Shown: positions 20,601 to 30,488 of the stretch, piece by piece
How the letters are laid out: every line of letters begins with the position of its first letter
Numbering within the stretch: position 1 is the stretch's first letter
Assembly (NCBI RefSeq): GCF_000787575.1
Contig: NW_012236509.1
Span: 126,001 to 190,000, forward strand
Direction of reading: 5' to 3'
Length of the DNA: 64,000 nucleotides
Origin: Acytostelium subglobosum LB1
Lineage: Eukaryota > Evosea > Eumycetozoa > Acytosteliales > Acytosteliaceae
Made by a program: the position numbers and the translations under genes
The notes under the pieces: model-generated
Seen by the model: only the letters and a program-made list of their open reading frames with translations
Told to the model about the DNA's origin: nothing
The model's database searches: none

Positions 20601-21793
20601 TAGCTCCATGCTTTTGACGACAGTCCTTTGTCCCAGTGGCTGTTGAGAATGTCCATTGCAGTGCTCTGGTCGCCTCTCCTCAGTGCAGCATTCATTTGGT
20701 CCAATACCCTCTTGTAGAGGACCCTGGAGACCATGACCTGATCCCATTGGTCGCCACAACGAGTGATCATCAGTTCCATGATGGTGGACTCCTCGGCAGA
20801 TCTCAATGAGTCGTTGCCAATGTTGTTCTTGTGGAGATGCTCGATGATGTGCATGTGGCCATTCTCTGCCGCCACCCTGCTCAGATTGCTACCAGGACTG
20901 TAATTTGTTCGATGATTGGATGGTGCCACACTCAATAGCGACTGGATGATGTCCAGATGTCCAAGCCTAGTGTGTCTCATGATGCTAGTTTGTACCTCTC
21001 GATCGATTTCAATTCTTTGTTGCTCATCAAACTCCTTGGCCACCTCAAGGATGTATTGGACACTCTCAACACGGCGATTCGTGATGCAATGTTCAAGTGC
21101 CCTGGAGCAAAGTCCGGAACTTAAGGCGCCCATCTCTTTGAGAAGCTTGAGCATATCGACATCGATGCCAGGGAACCGAAACACGTATATAGCTCTACCC
21201 AATATGTTTGTTGCGCTGGGTTTGAAGTCCCTCGATTGACCATGGAGTTTGAGAAGTAATCGTACAAAGTGTATATTTCCGCGGTCCACAGCAAGCACCA
21301 AGTGATCCATTGTGACGGGACCAATGTAATGGTGTCCAGTCATCTCGAGTAGTGTCTGAAGCATGTGAACTGAGCCACACATGGAGAGGTTAATCATTGC
21401 TTCGTCCAAACGAACCATCATGTTATTGTTGTTGTTGCTGATCAAATGATTGAACACATCAATGTTGTTATAACGTATTGATTCATTGATCAATGTGTCA
21501 TTGAGTGGATAACTGTTTGACACTTGATTGTAATGTTCAATAAAGTATTGAGTGGCATGATATTGAAGCATCTGAACAAGACTACCATTATACAACAGTT
21601 CTCTGCCCTTTATAACTGATAATATCACTGTATTTCTTGATGTTGTTGAAGTTGTTGGACTTGTACCATCGTGATGATCAATCATAACAGGTACGTTATT
21701 ATCAATCATTTCTTTGTGTATGATACTAACATGTTTGAAGATATAACGACATAATAATCTATTATTGAATACTGAATGTACTATTATCTCCAT
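17665..21793 (-). CDS. Giant ankyrin-type family protein, copy B (intact)
   Basis: Two minus-strand exons, 21793-19710 and 19639-17665, with a 70-base intron (GTATGTGTG...CAG). The protein is 1,352 aa. It consists of two similar modules. Module 1 starts VHSVFNNRLLCRYIFKHVSIIH and contains IKGRELLYNGSLVQML; module 2 starts IHSVLGNNKLNSMIMKHVGLIH and contains IKGGQLFGNNSLLDFI. Each is followed by degenerate ankyrin-like helix pairs (ENGHMHIIEHLHKNNIG, GDRQVIEMLEANTDKR, ENGHIDIMRFVHS). No signal peptide, TM segment or enzyme motif was seen. The function is unknown; such families are very large in dictyostelids. The start is fixed by conservation of MEII(I/V)HSVF and its CAAAC leader in five copies. 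It is the only intact copy of the left array. Confidence 0.88.
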
Positions 21794-22035
21794 GTTTGTT
21801 TGTTGTAGTTAGAGTTATTGGAAGAATGAGATAATGTTTTGTTGAGGGCAGACATCTTGATGAAGAAGCACTTCTGTGAAAACCAAAAACGTCAAAAATC
21901 ATCAAAAATATCTTTGTCCAAATATGGTAATGATCAGCTGACAAGTGGTAATCATCAGATAATTAGGTTTTATGTTTAATTGATCTTGTTAGAGACAAGT
22001 AGCCGCAATTAATTGATCACAATTTGTTCCAGAGT

Positions 22036-22570
22036 TTAAACTTTCCACTGAGTGCAGTTCATACCCATGTCACAGATCTGCTGGTAGATCACTCCTTCTT
22101 TACACAACAAATACTCGCTGAAGGAGTGATTGGGGTAGAGACATGCAGGACCTAGAGAGTACTCGATAATTGGGTTGTTGAAGGCGTTGCAATTTGAATT
22201 CAAAAGTAGATCTTGATTATAGGCGATCATTCCTTGGAAGGTCTTGACCATTTCATCCATTGACATTAGTTGAGGGAAGTTGCCAGCATTGCATTCGTTC
22301 ATGATAGGGAATCCTGTTGCGTGATTGCAGGCATGAGGGTGTGTACATTTCACACTCGGATTGATTATGATTACAGGCTATTTGCCATTGAGCAGCACCA
22401 GGTACACATTCATTGATTATATAACAAGTACTTCTTTGAATGTCACCAGTGCAATCAGTAGTATTATAATACATAGAACATAAGTATCTAGGTTCTGATT
22501 GTCCTTGGGCAAAGTAACAACCAAAGACAGAAAGTACTAATATTATATTATATATATTCATTAAAGACAT
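22036..22570 (-). pseudogene. Small secreted Cys-rich protein gene, frame broken once
   Basis: On the minus strand from 22570 a signal peptide (MSLMNIYNIILVLSVFGCYF, cleavage near AQGQS) leads into a cysteine-rich domain (CSMYYNTTDCTGDI, CYIINECVPGAAQWQIACNHN). The frame then shifts by one base around 22,360-22,375. It continues in another frame with KCTHPHACNHATGF, NECNAGNFPQLM and a Cys-rich end CDMGMNCTQW at 22036. The joined length is ~175 aa. The shift may be a real lesion or a sequencing error, since both halves keep their cysteines and codon style. I do not recognise the family. Likely extracellular or lysosomal. Confidence 0.6.
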
Positions 22571-22952
22571 AATTATATATTATATATATGTTTGGGAGTT
22601 GATGTTTAATGATTGATTGTTATGAATGTTGATTGATATATTTGCAACATGGTTTGAGATGGTCTCGATTCCCTCATTTGGGAATGATCACTTTAGAATT
22701 TTGGTGCCCATTCGGATATTTCCAAATCAATTCCAATGCAAAAGACATTGATATATCCATTTCTGATTGAAAAGGAACCTTTGAACTCGAGTTGATGACG
22801 ACACTAGTGTTCATCATAATGATTAGTCTACAAAAATTGACCAATCTTGCAATGCCCTTTGGAAAAGTTTTGATGACATGTGATATATTTTGTGAAGTCC
22901 CTTTGAGTCCCAAATGTAATCACTCGAAGCAACCAAGATCTTAACATCAAGA
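22571..22952. other. Intergenic between secreted gene and gluconokinase
   Basis: About 380 bases. A 79-codon ORF on the minus strand (22674-22913) has no recognisable domain and is not called as a gene. The likely bidirectional promoter region is TATATA-rich near 22570-22590. Confidence 0.4.
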
Positions 22953-23589
22953 ATGAATAGTTATAATACATTGATTGTTATGGGAGTGTCTGGAAGTGGT
23001 ATGGACATGTTTAGATCATCTCAAGATGTTATGACCATCAATGGCTGACTCATTCAATCACTCCATCACTCGATCAATCACTCCACTCGATCACTCAATC
23101 AATCAAAAAGGCAAATCAACTATTGGTTATAAGTTGTCATGTAGATTAGGTTGCAAGTTCATTGATGGTGATGATCTTCATCCTCGTGCTAATATAATGA
23201 AGATGGCATCGGGACAACCATTGAACGATGATGATCGTGAACCTTGGTTACAACGTTTGAACGATGTGGCCTACTCTCTAACACAGAAGAAGGAGCGAGG
23301 TGTTGTAGTATGCTCAGCACTCAAACAGAGATATCGTGATCGTCTTAGACGAGACAACACTGGAGTACTATTCATATATCTGAAGGGAAGCTACCAAGTC
23401 ATACTACAGCGATTAGAGGCCCGACGTGCCGGACACTTCATGCCCTCGACCCTACTCCAAAGCCAATTCGATGCTCTCGAGGAGCCCGACCCCTCCATCG
23501 AGACCGATGTCCTATCCATCGACATTGATCATTCAACAATCGATCAAGTTGTAGACAGTTGTTGCCAAGTGTTGTCGACAAGGTTGTAA
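22953..23589 (+). CDS. Gluconokinase (thermoresistant, GntK type)
   Basis: Two exons, 22953-22998 and 23111-23589, phase 1 junction, giving 174 aa; bacterial GntK is about 175. The P-loop GVSGSGKST is split by the intron, with the final G-K-S-T in exon 2. Further family marks are GCKFIDGDDLHP, NIMKMASGQPLNDDDREPWL, VVVCSALKQRYRDRLR and GHFMPSTLLQSQFDALEEP. It phosphorylates D-gluconate with ATP to 6-phosphogluconate, feeding the pentose phosphate pathway in the cytosol. The intron is made largely of CAATCACTC-like tracts. It converges on the hexosaminidase gene with a 62-base gap. Confidence 0.94.
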
Positions 23590-23651
23590 TATACATAACA
23601 TTCATAGAGTTCATTGATTGGGTAAGGATGGAGTGTCCCATTCGACACCTT

Positions 23652-25310
23652 TTATTTACGAAGGATTGAAGCGACTTGCTCTGGAGTGAGCCTGAGGATT
23701 GGATGTTGGCCGGATGGAACGTCGGCGGGCAGGAAACAAAAGTCTGGGAAGAGTGGGCCAGAGTTGACACCACGCTTGGCAATGGAGCAAGACTGAGCCT
23801 CAATGCGAACGAGTGCGTCGTCAATGTTGACGATGGCCTCATTGGACCAGAAACGCTCGGCGATCGCCAGCGAACGTGGCCACACTTGAACGTCGAACTG
23901 CACCTGGTTGAGCTGATCGCCCCACATGCATGCCTCTGCTCCCAGGATGTTGTCGCCATTCTCGGTGATGCCGTACATTGGGTCGTACGAGTAGAAGTCC
24001 TGCCATGTGTCCTGCCACTCGTAGTGGATCTTGTTGAAGGGCGATGGCACCTGCTTGTCGAGATAGTAGGCGTTGGCCACGATGGCCTTGAAGCCGTTAT
24101 TGATGATCTGCTGAGTGACGTTGGACACGTCCCACACCTGGATCACGGTGTTCTGGTCGAGCTGGACTCCATTGATGTACGGGTCGTTCCAGACGATCTT
24201 GGTGCGGTTAAGTGATGCAAGGATGTTGGACATCTGTGTCTCAAAGTACTGCTCGGCCTCGACCAGCGAGTAGTTGTTCTGGGTCATCCAGGCGACGATC
24301 GAGGGGTCCTCCGACCAGCAGTCAAGGATAACCTCGTCACCTCCAGTGTGGAAGTAGTTGTCGGGGAAGAGGGGCGTGATCTCTGTGAACAGGTTCTTGA
24401 TAAATGTGTACGTGTACTGGTCGGCGATGTTCAACAGCAAGTTGTTGGTGTTGGACGCGTACGATGGACAGCTGGCGAGCAGCTGTGGGTAGCCGACGCC
24501 CCATGATGCGCTGTGGCCTGGGATGTCAAACTCGGGCACGACACGGATGCCGTACGTCTTGCCGTAGGCAATCACCTGCTGGATCTGGTCGTGGGTGTAG
24601 ATGGCAATGGGGTTGTATGCGCCGTTGGTCAGGTCGGGGTAGGTGCTGGACTGCACGGGGAACGACTGAGCGTCCACAATGTGCCAGTGCAGAACGTTGA
24701 ACTTGGCGTAGGCCAATGTGTCTAGGATGTGCAGGATGAAGTCCACGGGCAGGTAGTGGCGGCCAGAGTCCACCAACATTCCACGCCACTGGAAGCGTGG
24801 GTAGTCCTTGATGGTGATTGGTGTGTATTGGATCGAGTAGGTGTTGGCTGGGCGAGCAAAGGTGATCAGCTGCGAGAAGGTCTCGAGGGCACGCACGGCA
24901 CCGTACACAGTGTTGGCGGTGATGGTGAGCTCGTGGCTGTTGGCCACGATCGAGTAGGACTCGTCGACGCCGAGGAACAGGTCCTCATTGTCCGAGGCCA
25001 CGTTGATGTTGAGTGTCAAAGCGGCGACGGCCGAGGTGTGTTGCTGGGCAGGGCCAGCCGAGAAGAACAACTTTTGGTAGCGCTGGATGTTGATCTTCAA
25101 GATCTGCGAGCTGCTGGTAGTGGCGATGGTGAACTGCTTGGGGTCGACTGGCAGGGTAACCTCGCCCTGCTGCAAGTGCTGTGGATATGGCACCAAGAAT
25201 GGTCCAATTGCCTGTGGTGTTGGGCCTGGCTGGGCACAAGCCAACAAAGCAACACACAACAATACTGCGCCAACAATGGCAACTCTGTTGCTGCTGGTGT
25301 TGTACATCAT
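23652..25310 (-). CDS. nag: Beta-N-acetylhexosaminidase (GH20), lysosomal/secreted, copy 1
   Basis: Single exon, 552 aa. A signal peptide is visible (VAIVGAVLLCVALLACAQP). The GH20b N-terminal domain is followed by the catalytic barrel: FQWRGMLVDSGRHYLP, NVLHWHIVDAQSFP, VVPEFDIPGHSASWG, and the catalytic Asp-Glu pair in HTGGDE (~320-325). WGDQLN and LAIAERFWS follow near the C-terminus. It removes terminal GlcNAc and GalNAc in lysosomes. The arrangement and residues are complete. It is transcribed away from a second copy at 25954. The symbol follows the Dictyostelium nag family; the exact orthologue was not resolved. Confidence 0.95.
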   Translation of the reverse strand: MMYNTSSNRVAIVGAVLLCVALLACAQPGPTPQAIGPFLVPYPQHLQQGEVTLPVDPKQFTIATTSSSQILKINIQRYQKLFFSAGPAQQHTSAVAALTLNINVASDNEDLFLGVDESYSIVANSHELTITANTVYGAVRALETFSQLITFARPANTYSIQYTPITIKDYPRFQWRGMLVDSGRHYLPVDFILHILDTLAYAKFNVLHWHIVDAQSFPVQSSTYPDLTNGAYNPIAIYTHDQIQQVIAYGKTYGIRVVPEFDIPGHSASWGVGYPQLLASCPSYASNTNNLLLNIADQYTYTFIKNLFTEITPLFPDNYFHTGGDEVILDCWSEDPSIVAWMTQNNYSLVEAEQYFETQMSNILASLNRTKIVWNDPYINGVQLDQNTVIQVWDVSNVTQQIINNGFKAIVANAYYLDKQVPSPFNKIHYEWQDTWQDFYSYDPMYGITENGDNILGAEACMWGDQLNQVQFDVQVWPRSLAIAERFWSNEAIVNIDDALVRIEAQSCSIAKRGVNSGPLFPDFCFLPADVPSGQHPILRLTPEQVASILRK

Positions 25311-25953
25311 TGTTATAATATATATATATATATATATTTGTTATGTGGATTGTATTGAATGAGAATGATGTGATTGATTGATTGATATTGGTTGTTCAAT
25401 TTGGATTTAGTTTTGTGTGTATGGTCCTTTGATGTAGGCTTTGGTCCCCACACTCAATCAAAAACCAACTTGATCATTTTTTTTTGATTCATGGTCGTGT
25501 TCATGGGTCCCAAACAGTATCTACTCGGTCCAGTTTTATTAGGCTGGTACCGAACCAATTGTATTATTTGCAGTGGGTGATGGCCTTGATGATCCTGGAT
25601 ACCATCATTTCTTTGCATCACTCGCTCGAACCCATTGTTTAAATGGCTGATGGGGTCATTCTAATGACCAGTCATTCACTTAAGTAGCCGTGGTATTGGC
25701 ATTTGTTGTTATTATTCCCATGCCCACAACTTCGATAATGTTCTTTGCCTACATTGTAATATCTGACAAGTAATGACTTGGGACCTAGCACAGGATATCA
25801 AGTTTTGATTGAGTGATTGAGTGTGTGTTCAAAAAAGAGGACCACCCCCACCAAAGTCCAAATTGAACAATATCCAACTTCAATCAATCACTCACTCAAT
25901 CAATCAAACACATTCATACATACACACAACAACTACTTATACATATATATAAA
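25311..25953. promoter_or_regulatory. Shared intergenic region of the divergent hexosaminidase pair
   Basis: 643 bases between two divergent start codons. A (TA)n run lies at 25317-25337 next to copy 1, and another TATATATA lies at 25943-25950 next to copy 2. The middle contains no ORF of note. It probably holds both promoters. Confidence 0.5.
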
Positions 25954-27579
25954 ATGAAGTTGTTGTCAATATTAGTTGCAGTGGCATTGATTGCCATTGT
26001 AGCCACAGAGGCTCAGACACCTGTTGCTGGACCACTGATCGTACCACAACCACAGTCAGTTAACTTTGGCGACCAGACATTGCAACTCAACCCAGACAAG
26101 TTCCAGATTGAGACGTCGTCATCGTCTCAGGTGTTGGCCATCGCAATCAAGCGCTACCAGCAGCTGTTCTTCCTGTTTGGCGCCGGCAAGAGCTCGGCGC
26201 CCGCCGCCACACTCAACATCAAGGTGGCGTCCGAGGATGACACACTCGACTTTGGCGTCAGCGAGAACTACACGATCTCGGCCACCACTGACAGCCTGGC
26301 CATCATGGCCGACACGGTGTACGGCGCGATCCGCGGCCTCGAGTCCTTCTCGCAGATGATCATCTACGACTTTGCCTCACAGCAGTACACTCTGCCCTTC
26401 CTGCCCGTCGTCATTGTCGACTTCCCTCGCTTCCCATGGCGTGGAATCATGATCGACTCGGCTCGCCACTTCCTGCCCGCCGCCTTCATCATGCACACGA
26501 TCGACGCACTCGCATACAACAAGATGAACACGCTGCACTGGCATGTGACTGACGGCCAGTCCTACCCCATCTCGTCGGCCACCTTCCCCAACATGACACT
26601 GGGCGCCTGGGACCCCGCCGCCACCTTCTCCATCGCCGACGTCCAAGAGATCGTCGCCTACGGCAAGACCCAAGGAGTGCGTGTCGTGCCCGAGTTTGAC
26701 GTGCCATCGCACACCTACTCGTGGGGCGCTGCCTTCCCCTCGATCATCTCCAACTGCCCCGACTCATTCAACGGCAACATTGGCCAGTACCCACTGACCC
26801 CCGCCAACAACCTGACCTTTGAGGTGCTTGACGCTCTGTTCACCGAGTACGGTGGCTACTTCATCGACAGCTACTTCCACACTGGTGGTGACGAGATGCC
26901 CCTCGCCTGTTGGACCCAGGACCCCGCCATCGTCGAGTGGATGACCGACCTCGGCTGGACCACCGTCGAGGCCGAGCAGTACTTTGAGGACCGTCTCGAC
27001 GCCATCCTCGCGCCAATGAAGAAGACCAAGCTGGTTTGGAACGACCCGTTCGTCAACGGCGTGCAGCTGGACCCAACCACCGTGATCCAGGTGTGGGACT
27101 CCTCGTTCCAGGACATTGTCAACGCAGGCTTCAACGTGATCGTATCGTACAACTACTACCTCGACCAGCAGGACCCCACCGGCACCGTCCAGTGGATGTT
27201 TGAGAACACATGGACCAACTTCTACGACAGCGACCCATTCGACGGCATCAACAGCAACCTGGACAAGATCCTCGGTGGTGAGGCATGCATGTGGGGCGAG
27301 CAGGTCGACCAGTTGTCGATCGACGTCCGTGTGTGGCCACGCGCCATCGGTGTGTCTGAGCGTCTGTGGTCCGCACAGAACCAGACCGACGTCAACAACG
27401 CACTCACTCGCATCAGTCCATTCACCTGTCGTCTGTCCCAGCGTGGTATTGCCAGTGGTCCACTCTCTGCAGACTTTTGCATGTTGCCCGATGACTTTGA
27501 GTCATACCTCCGTGGACCACGTGATCGTTTGACCCCAGACCAAATCAAATCACTCCTTGTCAACAACAAGAAACAATAA
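25954..27579 (+). CDS. nag: Beta-N-acetylhexosaminidase (GH20), copy 2
   Basis: Single exon, 541 aa, with signal peptide MKLLSILVAVALIAIVATEA. The same order of motifs is seen as in the neighbour: FPWRGIMIDSARHFLP, TLHWHVTDGQSYP, VVPEFDVPSHTYSWG, catalytic HTGGDE (~309-314), WGEQVD and IGVSERLWS. An Asn-rich glycosylation pattern (NYT, NMT, NLT, NQT) fits passage through the ER. It probably arose by an inverted duplication with the copy at 23652, since both lack introns. Codons are extremely C-ending, which suggests high expression. Confidence 0.95.
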   Translation: MKLLSILVAVALIAIVATEAQTPVAGPLIVPQPQSVNFGDQTLQLNPDKFQIETSSSSQVLAIAIKRYQQLFFLFGAGKSSAPAATLNIKVASEDDTLDFGVSENYTISATTDSLAIMADTVYGAIRGLESFSQMIIYDFASQQYTLPFLPVVIVDFPRFPWRGIMIDSARHFLPAAFIMHTIDALAYNKMNTLHWHVTDGQSYPISSATFPNMTLGAWDPAATFSIADVQEIVAYGKTQGVRVVPEFDVPSHTYSWGAAFPSIISNCPDSFNGNIGQYPLTPANNLTFEVLDALFTEYGGYFIDSYFHTGGDEMPLACWTQDPAIVEWMTDLGWTTVEAEQYFEDRLDAILAPMKKTKLVWNDPFVNGVQLDPTTVIQVWDSSFQDIVNAGFNVIVSYNYYLDQQDPTGTVQWMFENTWTNFYDSDPFDGINSNLDKILGGEACMWGEQVDQLSIDVRVWPRAIGVSERLWSAQNQTDVNNALTRISPFTCRLSQRGIASGPLSADFCMLPDDFESYLRGPRDRLTPDQIKSLLVNNKKQ

Positions 27580-28402
27580 ACAACTTCCAGTCACTCCATC
27601 ACTCATTCACTCAATCACTCAATCATACAATATTACAATCAATCACAAGACTTTGGAACTCAATCACTCAATCACTCAATCTCTCATCCAAACATTTGTG
27701 TCATCCTGGTAACATGTCAAACTTGGAATCCATCAATCAATCAATCAATCAACCAAACAATCAGACATCCTACTTACCCTGGTAGGAGAATTCAATTCCA
27801 TGTTCAATCATTGCACCATCAAATCATTCCATTCCATTACATGAATGATTGAAAGAATGAATGTTTGATTTTGATCAGTATCCTGGGATCAAAGTAATAA
27901 TTGATGTGTATCTATGTGTGGGTGTGAATCGTATCGGCATCAAGTCAACATCGATGTTCTTTATTAGTACTATTGGGGGGTTTGATTATTCGTAAGAATC
28001 ACCAATGATGTAAAGCTTGTGTGTTTGTGTGTCGTGCGAAACAAACAAAGTCGTGATAGCCCCAACCGACAAACACAACACCCCAGGCACCATACATTGT
28101 GTTAGTTTTCGTTTCAAAAGATCACTCGTTTGCAGTGCTAGTGTGTGCCCATCACCGTGTCAACCTGTTTTGGTATAAAGGTGTCATTTGTTCCCAGCCT
28201 TAATGAGCAACGCCCCGACACAAACTATAACTTCTCGGTCTCTCTCTCTCTTTGTCTCGCCCAACACACTTGACGACTCAACTTAGGTCATTCATTCAAC
28301 ATATCTTTCATTCATTCCATTCAATCAACTTATCAATACTTATAAGTAATAATAATAATAATAATATAATATTAATAATACAATAATAATATTACAATAA
28401 CA
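27580..28402. other. Intergenic, hexosaminidase 2 to carbonic anhydrase
   Basis: 823 bases. The first 200 hold CAATCACT tracts. A TCTCTCTCTC run lies at 28240-28253 and an (AAT)n stretch at 28348-28398 just before the next ATG. No gene seen. Confidence 0.5.
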
Positions 28403-29293
28403 ATGGATCAAACTACTCAACCAACTCAACCAACAACAACAACATCATCATTATCACAATCACAACTTATTGAACAAGTTGAAGATATAGTTATTGTTGA
28501 CGATTGTTGTTCAACTACAAAGGATACAACTAATAACTCAACTACAGCCGCTTCTATTGCTGCCGCTGCCGCTGCCGACGAAGCCGAACAGATACAGATT
28601 GAAACAGATACAAAGAGCGCAATGAGCAAGGAGGTCGAAAGATTGATAAACAACAACCACGAGTGGAGCAAGAGGATGACCATGGAGGACCCGACCTTCT
28701 TCACCCAGCTGTCCGAGTCGCAGCGCCCCAACTTCTTGTGGATTGGCTGCTCAGACTCACGTGTGCCCGCCGAGAAGCTCACCGGTCTGGGACCAGGCGA
28801 GCTGTTTGTCCACCGCAACGTCGCCAACCTCGTCGTTCACACCGATCTCAACTGTCTGTCTGTGATCCAGTACGCCATCGAGGTGCTCAAGGTCGAGCAC
28901 GTCATTGTCTGTGGCCACTACAGCTGTGGTGGTGTTGCGGCCGCCTACGACAACCCCGATCTGGGCCTCATCAACAACTGGCTGCTGCACATCCGCGACA
29001 TCATATTCAAGCACAAGAAGGTGCTGCACGATCTCCCACGCAAGCGTATGCTCAATGCACTGTGCGAGCTCAACGTCGTCGAGCAGGTCAACAATCTTGG
29101 CAACTCAACCATCATGCAGTCGGCCTGGAAGCGTGGCCAGAAGGTCAGCATCCACGGCTGGATCTACGGTATCCAAGATGGCTATCTTCGCGACCTCGAG
29201 ATCACTGCCTACTCCAAGGACTCACTGGAGCGCAACTACCAGCAGTCCGTCACCAAGTTGAGAGAGGTCAAGACTCTCAGTGGAAGTGGATAA
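28403..29293 (+). CDS. Beta-class carbonic anhydrase
   Basis: Single exon, 296 aa. Residues 1-75 are a low-complexity Thr/Ser/Gln/Ala leader. The catalytic domain starts near [15 protein letters not shown]. The zinc ligands are visible as Cys116 in GCSDSR (with Asp118 and Arg120), His172 and Cys175 in [23 protein letters not shown] and [14 protein letters not shown] are also typical. It interconverts CO2 and bicarbonate. The leader lacks a clear signal or presequence, so cytosolic location is most likely. Complete, with no missing residue. Confidence 0.95.
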   Translation: MDQTTQPTQPTTTTSSLSQSQLIEQVEDIVIVDDCCSTTKDTTNNSTTAASIAAAAAADEAEQIQIETDTKSAMSKEVERLINNNHEWSKRMTMEDPTFFTQLSESQRPNFLWIGCSDSRVPAEKLTGLGPGELFVHRNVANLVVHTDLNCLSVIQYAIEVLKVEHVIVCGHYSCGGVAAAYDNPDLGLINNWLLHIRDIIFKHKKVLHDLPRKRMLNALCELNVVEQVNNLGNSTIMQSAWKRGQKVSIHGWIYGIQDGYLRDLEITAYSKDSLERNYQQSVTKLREVKTLSGSG

Positions 29294-30488
29294 CTCAATC
29301 ATTCTTCATTGGACTGACTGATCATAGACTTTGACTGACAGACTGATTGACCTACCGACCGACTGACCGAATGATTGGCTTACCGTTACCGACCAAGAGA
29401 TGAATGCAAGAATGCAAGAAAGATCACATAATTTGGCTCACGAGTACATGCCTAGATACATCACACATCACCATCACTACCACGATCATGTTATACAGGA
29501 GTGGCAAATAAATCCATCAATCAACTATCTACCTTGTTTGGGTCCAATCCAATCAAGGTATGGTAGTTTCAGATGTATTGTACAGAATATGAATAGGAAG
29601 AGGAATAAGATGTAATAGGTGGATCTTCATATGTTTAGATTTGGGTAGCAATGAAGGGTATGGCCCAACAATGATTAAATCGACTGTTCCAGGTCGATCC
29701 TACACCAAATCGCCTACTACATTATTTTAGTGTAGATTCATCATATATGGTATGATATCACCGACAATACTTAAACATTATCAATCTATTGACTTGTCAA
29801 GTGATTGATTGAATGATATCCTGGATAGATGGATGGATGGATGTGGTTGATTGAAAGATGTGATGGTTTGTGTTGTGTGTGTTGAAGTTGTAAATGGGGT
29901 TCGAACATCTGCAATCAAGTTAATGAATGTGGATGTGGAGGAGGGTCAATGAAGTCAATTGGATATGATATGGGAGAGACGTGTGATTGACCGAACGACC
30001 GAAAGACCATTCGTATCACAATCCAATGATCGATCATTTGTTGGGTGATGCAATGAATTATTGCGTGCGCACCTCATTGTTCAATCAATCAATCAATCAA
30101 TCAATCACTCTCTCTCTCTCTCTCACTTGTCAATCAAACAATTAATCAATCAATGATTGATCGATGTTCGCTCAGCACCTAATGGTGCGCACAATCAATA
30201 AATCAATCACCAGAGAGTGTGAGAGAGTGAGTAGTACCTGATTGTGATGGTTGGCTACACAAAAGGTATGTCGAATCATTGCATTGATTGATTACAATGA
30301 ATGTCCTGAAGTGAGTGACACTCTACTTCTTATTCATCAGTTTGCCAACATCATTTACATCTTCTTCACCAACAACAACTATATCTACAACTACGAACAA
30401 TCCTTCTTTCCTCCATCATTAAGATATCAAATATCTAAATAACATACGAAACTAACATAAAAGATACTTACAGACCGACAGATATTGA
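29294..30488. other. Intergenic, carbonic anhydrase to pepsin-like gene
   Basis: Nearly 1.2 kb. Short ORFs at 29400 and 30251 have no domain and poor codon style. A (CAAT)n-(CT)n block at 30080-30125 faces a GAGAGTGTGAGAGAG block at 30213-30231, so the two could pair. Otherwise nothing recognised. Confidence 0.5.

Noticed and set aside
29400-29615. 71-codon ORF after carbonic anhydrase
   Set aside because: No domain and simple-sequence composition.
30080-30125. Regular CAAT/CT repeats that might look like a repeat array
   Set aside because: Microsatellite without spacers; not a CRISPR-like array, and this is eukaryotic DNA.
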